From assembly GCF_000770305.1 (NCBI RefSeq), contig NZ_JNVB01000020.1:23755-87754 (forward strand): 64,000 nt of DNA. The letters run 5' to 3'. Source of the stretch: Erwinia oleae. Its GTDB lineage: Bacteria; Pseudomonadota; Gammaproteobacteria; Enterobacterales; Enterobacteriaceae. Positions 55,442 to 63,250 of this stretch are shown here, one piece after another. Made by a program: the position numbers and the translations under genes. Position 1 is the first letter of the stretch. Every line of letters begins with the position of its first letter. The notes beneath the pieces were generated by a model. That model worked only from the letters and a program-made list of their open reading frames with translations, was not told the DNA's origin and searched no databases.

Positions 55442-55492
55442 ACGGCACCCTTTTTGCATTATCTGCTTCTGAAAAAACAAACAGGAGAGATA

Positions 55493-56281
55493 ATGGATCT
55501 GCAAATCAAACAACGCGTCGCGCTCGTCTGCGGCGCAGGGAGCGGCCTTGGCCGCGCTATCGCCCTTTCTCTGGCGCAGGAAGGCGCGTATGTCGCAGTG
55601 ACCGGACGCAGCAGGGAAAAACTGGCGGAAACCGTCTCGCTCATTGAGCAGCAGGGCGGCACCGCCCATGCATGGACACTGGATTTGGCGGCACCGGCGG
55701 ACTTTGACCAGACGCTGAACGCCATCCGCCAGCACTGGGGCGACGTGGAGATTCTGGTTAACAACTCCGGCGGCCCGCCGCCTGCGCGCGCGCAGGGGAC
55801 AGATGCCGAGCGCTGGCAGCAGCAGTTTGGATTGATGGTGGGATCGCTTATCGAGCTGACCGACCGCGTTTTGCCTGCCATGCGCCAGCGCGGCTGGGGC
55901 CGCGTGATCACCACCACCTCCTCAGGCGTGATCGCGCCTATCGCCAATCTGGCGCTCTCCAATGCACTGCGCATGAGCCTGCTCGGCTGGTCAAAAACGC
56001 TGGCCAGTGAAGTGGCCGCCGACGGCATTACGGTGAATGTGATGGTGCCGGGACGCATCGCCACCGATCGCGTACATCAGCTTGATGCGATAAAAGCAGA
56101 GCGGGAGAACAGCACCGCCGGAGACGTGGCGGAGAAAAGTCGCCAGACCATCCCGGTCGGGCGCTACGGCGACCCGCAGGAGTACGGCGCCGCCGCCGCA
56201 TTCCTTGCCAGCCAGCAGGCCGCCTACATCACCGGCAGCGTGTTACGGGTGGATGGCGGACTGATCCCTTCGGTGTTTTAA
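55493..56281 (+). CDS. SDR family oxidoreductase lacking the usual YxxxK
   Basis: A 262-residue short-chain dehydrogenase-like protein. The NAD-binding motif GAGSGLGRA and the NNSGGPPP segment are present. Where classical SDRs have Tyr-x-x-x-Lys this one reads SNALR (Tyr to Ser, Lys to Arg), as in the divergent FabG-like subgroup with NSGGPP. Catalysis by the normal Tyr/Lys mechanism is therefore unlikely. It follows the GntR gene by 51 bases with AGGAGA before its ATG, so they form one transcript. The role in the pathway is unknown. Confidence 0.87.
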   Translation: MDLQIKQRVALVCGAGSGLGRAIALSLAQEGAYVAVTGRSREKLAETVSLIEQQGGTAHAWTLDLAAPADFDQTLNAIRQHWGDVEILVNNSGGPPPARAQGTDAERWQQQFGLMVGSLIELTDRVLPAMRQRGWGRVITTTSSGVIAPIANLALSNALRMSLLGWSKTLASEVAADGITVNVMVPGRIATDRVHQLDAIKAERENSTAGDVAEKSRQTIPVGRYGDPQEYGAAAAFLASQQAAYITGSVLRVDGGLIPSVF

Positions 56282-56292
56282 GAGGGGCCAAC

Positions 56293-56316
56293 GCGGGCGG
56301 TTTACACCACGCCCGC
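56293..56316. terminator. Hairpin between the SDR and the second ABC operon
   Basis: GCGGGCG (56293-56299) pairs with CGCCCGC (56310-56316) between converging genes. It probably serves both, although T-runs are short. Confidence 0.5.
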
Positions 56317-56323
56317 TTCTGCG

Positions 56324-57061
56324 TTAGTGGGACAGAAGGTCGTTTAAAAAACGCCGGGCGCGCGCGTGCTCGGGCGCAGTAAAGAATTTATCCGGCGTTG
56401 ATTTCTCCAGAATTTCTCCCTGATCCATAAACCAGATGGTATCCGCAACATCGCGCGCAAAATTCATTTCATGCGTTACGCACATCATAGTCATGCCTTC
56501 CTGCGCCAGCCCGCGCATCACGTTAAGCACTTCGCCAACCATTTCCGGATCCAGCGCCGAAGTCGGCTCGTCAAACAGCATGACCGGCGGTTTCATTGCC
56601 AGCGCCCGCGCGATGGCAACACGCTGCTGCTGTCCGCCCGACAGCTGCGCCGGATAGGCATCGGCTTTGTGTGACAGGCCGACGCGCTCCAGCAGTTCGC
56701 CCGCATGCTGCCGGGCAACGCTGCGCCTGACGCCCAATACTTTCACCGGCGACATGATGATGTTTTCCAGCACCGAGACGTGTGGAAAAAGATTGAAGTT
56801 CTGGAACACGAAGCCAATGCGCGTGCGTAGCTGATTCAGACGCGTGCTGCTGCCGTGAATATTGATGCCGTCGAAGAGAATTTCACCCTGCTCAATCGGC
56901 TCGAGCCGGTTGACGGTGCGGATCAGCGTGGATTTACCGGAGCCGGACGGCCCGCACACCACCACCACTTCGCCAGGTTTGATCTCTGCGCTCAGATTGG
57001 TCAGTGCCTGATAGTTGCCGTACCACTTGTTTACCTGATTGAACAGAATCATCGGACGCAT
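56324..57061 (-). CDS. Polar amino acid ABC transporter ATP-binding protein (second system)
   Basis: A 245-residue GlnQ-type ATPase with GPSGSGKST, LSGGQQQRVAIARAL, MLFDEPTSALDP and CVTHEMNFAR intact. It is last of an SDR-permease-permease-ATPase operon. It is clearly distinct from the ATPase at 52065-52811, so two transporters of the same class serve this region. Confidence 0.94.
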   Translation of the reverse strand: MRPMILFNQVNKWYGNYQALTNLSAEIKPGEVVVVCGPSGSGKSTLIRTVNRLEPIEQGEILFDGINIHGSSTRLNQLRTRIGFVFQNFNLFPHVSVLENIIMSPVKVLGVRRSVARQHAGELLERVGLSHKADAYPAQLSGGQQQRVAIARALAMKPPVMLFDEPTSALDPEMVGEVLNVMRGLAQEGMTMMCVTHEMNFARDVADTIWFMDQGEILEKSTPDKFFTAPEHARARRFLNDLLSH

Positions 57062-57070
57062 GGTTGCTCC

Positions 57071-57826
57071 TTATTGCGATTGGGTTTTGGTGAGAACCAG
57101 CGGCGCGGCGATATCGCCTGCGTTCGGATGCGCATTACGACGCCGGGTGGCGATCTGCGTTTCGAGGCGGTTCGCCAGCCAGGTCAGGCTGAAATTAATG
57201 ATGTAGTATCCCAGCGCGACGATGGCGAACACCTGAAAAGGTTTGGTTAACAACTGATTGCTGACCTGGTTGGCGGCGTAGGTGAGTTCGGGCACGTTGA
57301 TCACATAGCCGAGGGTGCTGTCTTTAATGATCGAGACCAGCTGGCTGACCAGGCTCGGCAATGTGTTGTAGAGCGCCTGCGGCAGAATAACCAGCCGCAA
57401 CGCCTTGATATGACCCATGCCCATCGCCCGTGAGGCCTCATATTGACCCTGCGGCAGCGCCTGAATACCACCGCGAACGATCTCGGCAATATAGGCGCTT
57501 TCATAAATAACCAGCGTACAGAGCATGGTGGCGAAACCGCTGATGTTGTGGCCGATCAGCAGCGGCACGCAGAAATAGGTCCAGAACACCACCATCAGGA
57601 GCGGGATGCCGCGCAGCAGGTACACCCAGCAGGCGGCGGGCCAGGCCAGCCAGCGCCACGGCGACAGCCGCAGCAGCCCCAGCATCACGCCGACCGGAAA
57701 AGCAAACAGCACCGCCAGCAGGGAGATCAGCAGCGTGCAGAGTACGCCGCCCAGTGGCCCGCTGGGATATTGTCCCATCAGGAACAGCATGCCGTTGTCG
57801 TGCAGAATGGTGAAGAAATCTGACAT
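57071..57826 (-). CDS. Amino acid ABC transporter permease (second system, subunit 2)
   Basis: A 251-residue HisM/GltK-like permease with about five helices and the EAA loop (AMGMGHIKALRLVILPQALY). It pairs with the permease encoded 5 bases upstream to form a heterodimer, the GltJ/GltK arrangement used for acidic amino acids. The substrate is not determined. Confidence 0.92.
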   Translation of the reverse strand: MSDFFTILHDNGMLFLMGQYPSGPLGGVLCTLLISLLAVLFAFPVGVMLGLLRLSPWRWLAWPAACWVYLLRGIPLLMVVFWTYFCVPLLIGHNISGFATMLCTLVIYESAYIAEIVRGGIQALPQGQYEASRAMGMGHIKALRLVILPQALYNTLPSLVSQLVSIIKDSTLGYVINVPELTYAANQVSNQLLTKPFQVFAIVALGYYIINFSLTWLANRLETQIATRRRNAHPNAGDIAAPLVLTKTQSQ

Positions 57827-57831
57827 GCTTG

Positions 57832-58527
57832 TTACCTCGCATACGCGCGCTGGAAGCGACGCGCCAACAGCGCACCGATACCCATCAGCATCAGTGAAAA
57901 CGCCAGATAGCCGATCGTCGCGACGGCATACGCTTCAAAGGTGCGGAAGGTCTGGTTTTCAATATCGCGCGTGACGTAAGTCAGTTCCGCCACGCCAATC
58001 ACCATCGCCAGGCTGGTGTTTTTAAACAGCAGCACGGTGTGGTTGATAATCGACGGCAGCGCATTACGGATGCCCTGCGGCAGTATGACCAGCCGCATGG
58101 CGCGAACGTAGCCCATGCCCAGCGCTCTGGCCGCCTCGGTCTGCCCGTCAGGAATGGCGCGCAAGCCGCTACGAATATCTTCAGAAAAATAGGCGGATTG
58201 ACACAGTCCCAACGCAAACAGTGAGAACAGAAACTCCGCGTTAAATTCATTAATCCACATCTGTACCGCTTCCGGCAGCAGCGTTGGAATGGCGAAGTAC
58301 CACATCATCAGTTGAATCAGCGTGGGCACGTTGCGATGCCAGGAGACCCAGGCGGCAACAAACCACTGCGCGGCACGATAATGCGTCAGGCGGATGACCA
58401 CCAGCAGCAGCGCCATGAACATGGCCAGCAGCCACGCACCTGCCGCCAGTTCCACGGTGGTCACTATGCCCTCAACAATTAGCTGGCTGAACGGGCCGGT
58501 CAGTACGGCGCTGAAATCAAGTGCCAC
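57832..58527 (-). CDS. Amino acid ABC transporter permease (second system, subunit 1)
   Basis: A 231-residue GltJ-like permease with the EAA loop (ALGMGYVRAMRLVILPQGIR). The GTG at 58527 (MALDFSAVLTG) is preceded by AGAGGA at good spacing; an ATG-opened frame reaches 58629, inside the SDR gene, and is not credible. It lies 22 bases after the SDR stop in the same operon. No binding-protein gene lies in this operon. Confidence 0.9.
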   Translation of the reverse strand: MALDFSAVLTGPFSQLIVEGIVTTVELAAGAWLLAMFMALLLVVIRLTHYRAAQWFVAAWVSWHRNVPTLIQLMMWYFAIPTLLPEAVQMWINEFNAEFLFSLFALGLCQSAYFSEDIRSGLRAIPDGQTEAARALGMGYVRAMRLVILPQGIRNALPSIINHTVLLFKNTSLAMVIGVAELTYVTRDIENQTFRTFEAYAVATIGYLAFSLMLMGIGALLARRFQRAYAR

Positions 58528-58549
58528 AGGAAGTCCTCTTGTTGGAAGA

Positions 58550-59302
58550 TCAGAGATCGCGATCGCCCGGCCGCATTGTGGATAGCCCACCGGGAACCTG
58601 TAGCGTCGGCGTGATCTCAATATTGCCAATGTTTACTGCCACCGGCGCCGCCAGCGCAAACGCCACGCAGTCGGCGATATCTTTTGCCTGCGGCAGTTCA
58701 AAGCCGTCAATGAAACGGCGGCGCGCGTCATCGTGATCGCCGGAGACGTTGCCGAAAATGTCCGTCGCCACGCGGCCCGGACAAATTTCAGTGATACGCA
58801 CCCGCTTGCCGTAGCAGTCAACGCGTAGCTGTCGCGACAGCGCGTGTACGCCAGCCTTGGTGGCGTGATAAACGGAGTTGCCATTGAAGTTGTAGATGGC
58901 GGCGATAGAGGTAATGTTGAAGACATGCCCGCGATCGCGCGCCACCATGCCCGGCACCAGCAAACGGCACAGGTGCAGCACCGCGCGCAGATTGACGTCC
59001 ACCTGCGTATTCACCACGTCTTCATCGGCATCCAGAATCGATCCGGGATGTGATAAGCCCGCGTTGTTGATCAGAATATCGACCTCGAGATCGCGACAGA
59101 GCGCGGTCAGCGCGGAGAGATCGGCAACATCGACCGCGTGAGGAATGCAGCCGGTGCGATCCGCCAGCGCCGCCAGCTGCTCCTGACGACGCGCCACCGC
59201 ATGCACCGTAATGCCTTCCTGACACAAACGTTCGACGATGGCTTCCCCCATTCCGGCCGATGCGCCCGTGACCAGCGCCACTTTGTAATCTGAAAACGGC
59301 AT
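58550..59302 (-). CDS. SDR family oxidoreductase (YdfG-like)
   Basis: A 250-residue classical short-chain dehydrogenase: TGASAGMG cofactor loop, NNAG, catalytic Ser in ITSIAA, and YHATK (Tyr-x-x-x-Lys) all intact. The CPGRVATDIFG segment resembles YdfG/serine 3-dehydrogenase-like members that oxidise 3-hydroxy acids. It is first in the second ABC transporter operon, so its substrate is probably the imported compound or its product. Confidence 0.89.
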   Translation of the reverse strand: MPFSDYKVALVTGASAGMGEAIVERLCQEGITVHAVARRQEQLAALADRTGCIPHAVDVADLSALTALCRDLEVDILINNAGLSHPGSILDADEDVVNTQVDVNLRAVLHLCRLLVPGMVARDRGHVFNITSIAAIYNFNGNSVYHATKAGVHALSRQLRVDCYGKRVRITEICPGRVATDIFGNVSGDHDDARRRFIDGFELPQAKDIADCVAFALAAPVAVNIGNIEITPTLQVPGGLSTMRPGDRDL

Positions 59303-59413
59303 GTTGCTTCTCCTGTTGTGGCAGTCGTTCTGCCCGTGCTGTGGGTTATTTGACTTTATTCAGTTATGTCCGGCGGGTATAAGACGTAAATGATGTGAGG
59401 CGATAAGGGGGTC

Positions 59414-59857
59414 TTATAACGACGTTTCGGTTTCGCTGCTCAGCGCCAACATCATGATCTCGCTACCATATTCCACCCGCTCAAGCGGTTCGACCTGGAT
59501 GGCGACCAGCGTCCCCGCTGCCGGGCTGCGTAGCGGCAGGTAAAACGGCCCCACTTTCACCAGCGCCAGCAAATCATGCTGCTTTACTCGCTGACCGGGC
59601 TGCACATACGCCTCACCGTGGCTGGGATGGCAAAGAACGATATGACCCGGCATCGGCGCGCAAACCGGTGTTAATGTCGGCGAATCCGTCACCGGCGTCG
59701 CCTCTGCTGACGGTAAAGACGGCAGAAGGCTGCGCTCGGGAAATCGCAACCGGATCGATACGCGCCCGCTGCGCCACTCCAGCTCCTGCAAACCGGCAAC
59801 ATTCATCTTGCGCGCCAGCTGGCGTAACTCTTTTAAGGCAATTGCGTCTTGATTCAT
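59414..59857 (-). CDS. Biotin/lipoyl-like domain protein (pseudo-BCCP)
   Basis: A 147-residue protein shaped like the biotin carboxyl carrier subunit of acetyl-CoA carboxylase: N-terminal helix, Pro-rich linker (about residues 45-65) and C-terminal barrel (about 66-142) with VCAPMPGH. The biotinylation motif is lost. The usual E-A/V-M-K reads K-V-G-P, so the biotinyl lysine is replaced by proline. The surrounding RSPAAGTL turn is kept. It therefore cannot carry biotin at the normal place. It stands between a Nac-like regulator and an SDR, near pxpA/pxpC-type genes that often travel with accB/accC homologues. Function unknown. Confidence 0.8.
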   Translation of the reverse strand: MNQDAIALKELRQLARKMNVAGLQELEWRSGRVSIRLRFPERSLLPSLPSAEATPVTDSPTLTPVCAPMPGHIVLCHPSHGEAYVQPGQRVKQHDLLALVKVGPFYLPLRSPAAGTLVAIQVEPLERVEYGSEIMMLALSSETETSL

Positions 59858-59981
59858 GGGGTTCCATCGCGTGCAGGTAGTGTCAGCGCGTGGCTCAGAC
59901 GCGCGCCAGAGCCTTCACTCTAGCGTGCGCGTTACTGTGATCCGTAAGAGGGTTTCGCTTTAAGGTGATAAGCGCGTCTTA

Positions 59982-60905
59982 TTATCCCGCCAACGCCAGC
60001 GGCCGGTTATCCACGGTGCGGTTCGCCATCAGCGACAGCAGGATCGCTTTTACCGCCTCCGCAGGCTGGGAGAGCGGCAAATGATCGGACATGCAGAAGG
60101 ACAGCGACGCCTGCACGTCAGGCTCCACAATTTTCGCCATCCACGCATCGGCCGCTTTCAGCATCGCGCGCGCCGCCGACTCAGGCATGATCGTACAGCC
60201 CATTCCCGCCGCCAGCGCGGCGTTAAGCGTGGTCTGCGACTCAATTTCCGTTTTCACATGGTATTGCAGCCCTTGCCGTACAAACGCGTCGTCCACCACC
60301 TTGCGCATAATGTTGTAAATACGCGGCAGAAACAGATCGTACTTTGCCGCACTGGCAAGCGAAATTTCCCGCATTGGCTCGCCGAGCGCGCGCGGGCAGA
60401 CAAAGCACAGATCCTCCTTCATCAGCGGGATAAAACGCAGGCCGTGAATATCGCGATTGTCATAAATCACTGCCATATCCATACGACCGTTCATGATCAG
60501 TTCGCTCAGCGTCGTGCCGAAATTTTCGTTGAAATAGAGCACGATGCCCGGATACTGGCGCTGCACTTCAACCATCAGCGGCAGTGCCAGCTGCTGTGCG
60601 GCGGTGCCGGGCGCGAGCCCGACGGAGACATGGCCGCTGAGGGCTTGCCCCGCCCCGTCAATGGCGCTCTGCGCCTGATCGCACTGGCGCAAAATCGCCT
60701 GCGCGTGGGTATAAAGGATGTTGCCGGCTTCGGTCGGCGTGACGCCGCGCTTGGTGCGAATTAAGAGCTGTTGTCTGACCTCGCCTTCCAGCGTGGCAAG
60801 CTGCTGGCTCAGCGCCGGTTGCGCAATATGCAAAATGTCAGCTGCCTGCGTCAGGCTGCCAACATCGACGATTTTAATGAAGTATTTCAGACGACGAAGA
60901 TTCAT
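59982..60905 (-). CDS. Nac-like LysR regulator
   Basis: A 307-residue LysR protein very close to the nitrogen assimilation control protein Nac in its DNA-binding half (MNLRRLKYF opening, GSLTQAADILHIAQPALSQQ, LLIRTKRGVTPTEAG) and more divergent in the effector half. Nac (305 aa) is made under nitrogen limitation by NtrC/sigma-54 and needs no small-molecule inducer. This may be nac itself or a specialised paralogue governing the local nitrogen-catabolic genes. I saw no clear sigma-54 promoter in the 300 bases upstream. Confidence 0.85.
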   Translation of the reverse strand: MNLRRLKYFIKIVDVGSLTQAADILHIAQPALSQQLATLEGEVRQQLLIRTKRGVTPTEAGNILYTHAQAILRQCDQAQSAIDGAGQALSGHVSVGLAPGTAAQQLALPLMVEVQRQYPGIVLYFNENFGTTLSELIMNGRMDMAVIYDNRDIHGLRFIPLMKEDLCFVCPRALGEPMREISLASAAKYDLFLPRIYNIMRKVVDDAFVRQGLQYHVKTEIESQTTLNAALAAGMGCTIMPESAARAMLKAADAWMAKIVEPDVQASLSFCMSDHLPLSQPAEAVKAILLSLMANRTVDNRPLALAG

Positions 60906-61204
60906 GGACAGGCTTCCGATTCAGTGCGGGTCTGATTGTTAACGCAAGATCGGTGCCAGAAATGTCATTTACGTCCAAAGCGCCGTGGCGGTGGCGTTTC
61001 ATCCCCTGGAGACACATTCAGCGCACGCCCATCGCACCATTCGGGTGCATTTTGCGGCCAGCAGCTATCGCATTGTGTTATGTCGCCACAACAAAGCACT
61101 ATTAACGGCCGCACTCTGCCCCGCTCTATCCTCTGTTACTCCCTGCCGCGGAACCGCTTCGCCGCGCGGCTTTTTGCTGACCCTGCAACCCGGAATGCTG
61201 CCCC

Positions 61205-62407
61205 ATGCCTGATATTGCCGATCGTCTGAAGAATGTTGCCGTCTCTGCCTCCGTCGCCATGACCCAAAAAGCGCGCGACCTCACCGCCCGGGGCGTGGAT
61301 GTCGTGGGGCTTTCCACCGGCGAACCTGATTTCCCCACGCCAGAGCATGCAATTGAGGCGGCCTATGCCGCCGCACGTGCGGGTGATACCCGTTATCCGC
61401 CGACTGACGGCACGCCTGCGCTGCGCGCGGCAATCCAGCGTAAATTTCTACGCGATAACGAATTGCATTATGAAATCAATCAGATCCTGACCGCTGGCGG
61501 CGCCAAACAGATCATCTTTAACGCCATGATGGCCACCCTCAATCCGGGCGATGAAGTGGTGATCCCAACGCCGTCGTGGATCAGCTACGCCGATATTGTA
61601 AAGTTTGCCGGCGGCACGCCGGTGCCGGTCGCCTGTCGTGAAGAGAATGGCTTTAAACCGCTGCCCGCCGACGTTGATGCCGCCATTACGACGAAAACCA
61701 AATGGCTGCTGCTTAACTACCCCAGTAACCCCACCGGATCGGTGGCGACCCGCGATGAGCTGCTGGCGCTGGGCGAGGTGATGCTGCGCCATCCGCATGT
61801 GTGGGTTCTGACTGATGATATTTATGAACATCTGCTGTATGACGACGTGACGTTCTGGACGCTGGCACAGGTTGAACCGCGCCTGCGTGAGCGCGTGCTG
61901 ACGGTTAACGGCGTGTCCAAAGCCTACTCGATGACCGGCTGGCGCTTAGGTTTTTGCGGCGGCCCGCTGCCGCTGATCACCGCCATGAGCAATGTGAATA
62001 CGCAGAACAGCGGTGGCGTGACGACCCTGACGCAGGCGGCGGCGGTTGCCGTCCTCGACGGGCCGCAGGATCTATTAACGGCGCGTGCGGCAATCTATCG
62101 CGAACGTCGCGACTACGTGCTGGCGCGGCTCGCAGAGATACCCGGCCTGCACTGTCACCGCCCGCAGGGTGCGTTTTACCTGTTCGTCAATATGGCGGCG
62201 TTGATCGGCAAAACCAGCGCGGGCGGCCGTGCCATCCATAGCGACACCGACTTTGTCCTGGCGCTGATTGAGGAGCAACACGTGGTGACGGTGCAGGGCG
62301 CAGCATACGGCATGAGCCCGTACTTCCGTCTCTCATATGCCACCAGCATGGAACGCCTGCAAACCGGCTGCGATCGCATCGCCGCATTTTGTTCAGGCTG
62401 TCAGTAA
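61205..62407 (+). CDS. Class I/II PLP-dependent aminotransferase
   Basis: A 400-residue aspartate-aminotransferase-like enzyme of the same class as the one at 45312-46532. It has LNYPSNPTGSVA in the substrate loop, the PLP lysine in GVSKAYSMTGWRLGF and a C-terminal arginine region. It is divergent from the Nac-like gene across 299 bases, so Nac may regulate it. The pair of similar aminotransferases at either end of this catabolic region is notable. Confidence 0.92.
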   Translation: MPDIADRLKNVAVSASVAMTQKARDLTARGVDVVGLSTGEPDFPTPEHAIEAAYAAARAGDTRYPPTDGTPALRAAIQRKFLRDNELHYEINQILTAGGAKQIIFNAMMATLNPGDEVVIPTPSWISYADIVKFAGGTPVPVACREENGFKPLPADVDAAITTKTKWLLLNYPSNPTGSVATRDELLALGEVMLRHPHVWVLTDDIYEHLLYDDVTFWTLAQVEPRLRERVLTVNGVSKAYSMTGWRLGFCGGPLPLITAMSNVNTQNSGGVTTLTQAAAVAVLDGPQDLLTARAAIYRERRDYVLARLAEIPGLHCHRPQGAFYLFVNMAALIGKTSAGGRAIHSDTDFVLALIEEQHVVTVQGAAYGMSPYFRLSYATSMERLQTGCDRIAAFCSGCQ

Positions 62408-62417
62408 ATAACGGCAG

Positions 62418-62442
62418 CCGGCGCCGCATGCGGCGCCGGTTT
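62418..62442 (+). terminator. Intrinsic terminator after the aminotransferase
   Basis: CCGGCGCCGC (62418-62427) pairs perfectly with GCGGCGCCGG (62430-62439), then TTTACT. It lies 10 bases past the stop and faces the pxpA 3' end. Confidence 0.7.
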
Positions 62443-62469
62443 ACTGTATGAAGGGAAGGATTAACGGCG

Positions 62470-63240
62470 CTATTGCGCCAGTACCTCAGCCGCCGGGGCG
62501 ACGCTGCCGCCACAGGCTTCGATTTCGCTACGCACTAACATTGCCAGCTCAACGGAACCGGGCGTATCGCTGTGGATCAGGACAGAACGCGCACGGATCG
62601 CCAGCGTATCGCCCCCAAAGGTGGTCACCGTGCCCTTCTCCAGGAACTGTCGCACGCGAGCGCGTACCGCCAGCTCCTCATTGATCACCGAACCGACAAT
62701 GCCACGCGGCACCAGCCCTCCCTGCGCGTTGTAAGCGCGATCGGCCAGAAACAGCGTCAGACTTTGCAGACCGGCCGCTATGGCTGCGCGTTCAATAAGC
62801 GTGTCGGATTGAGAAAAAACGATCAGGCTATCGTCAATGCGCGCGAGCGTCTGCATCACCTGCCGCGCCAGCGCCGCGTCGCGGTTGATGATGTTGCCCA
62901 TCGCAGCATGGAAGCTGACGTGCGCCACGCGCGTTTCTTCCACGCGGGCAATCGCGCTCAGCGCGCCCACCTGATAAGCCACCTGCTGGCAGATCTCTTC
63001 GGCCGAAAAGGGCAGTTCGCGGCGGCCAAAGCCCTGACGATCGGGCAGGCCGGGATGCGCGCCAATACCGACGCCGCGCGCTTTCGCCAGCCTTACCATA
63101 CGCGTCATGATGGCGGGATCGCCCGCATGAAAGCCGCAGGCGATATTGGCGGAAGACACCACGTTCATCAGCGCGGCGTCATCACAAAGTTGATAGACGC
63201 CGAAGCCTTCTCCCATGTCGGAATTGACATCAATCTTCAT
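62470..63240 (-). CDS. pxpA: 5-oxoprolinase subunit A (LamB/YcsF family)
   Basis: A 256-residue protein with the family opening MKIDVNSDMGEGFG, then NIACGFHAGDPAIM, GAHPGLPDRQGFGRRELPF and the C-terminal VLIHSDTPGS. PxpA with PxpB and PxpC hydrolyses 5-oxoproline (pyroglutamate) to glutamate using ATP. The start at 63240 is fixed by the conserved N-terminus; the frame is open much further upstream into pxpC. It follows pxpC by 10 bases on the same strand. Confidence 0.93.
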   Translation of the reverse strand: MKIDVNSDMGEGFGVYQLCDDAALMNVVSSANIACGFHAGDPAIMTRMVRLAKARGVGIGAHPGLPDRQGFGRRELPFSAEEICQQVAYQVGALSAIARVEETRVAHVSFHAAMGNIINRDAALARQVMQTLARIDDSLIVFSQSDTLIERAAIAAGLQSLTLFLADRAYNAQGGLVPRGIVGSVINEELAVRARVRQFLEKGTVTTFGGDTLAIRARSVLIHSDTPGSVELAMLVRSEIEACGGSVAPAAEVLAQ

Positions 63241-63250
63241 TTTCGTTTCC

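Noticed and set aside
60936..61204. Short plus-strand frames between the Nac-like gene and the aminotransferase
   Set aside because: Two overlapping frames with no ribosome site and no family features; the region is more likely the divergent promoter.
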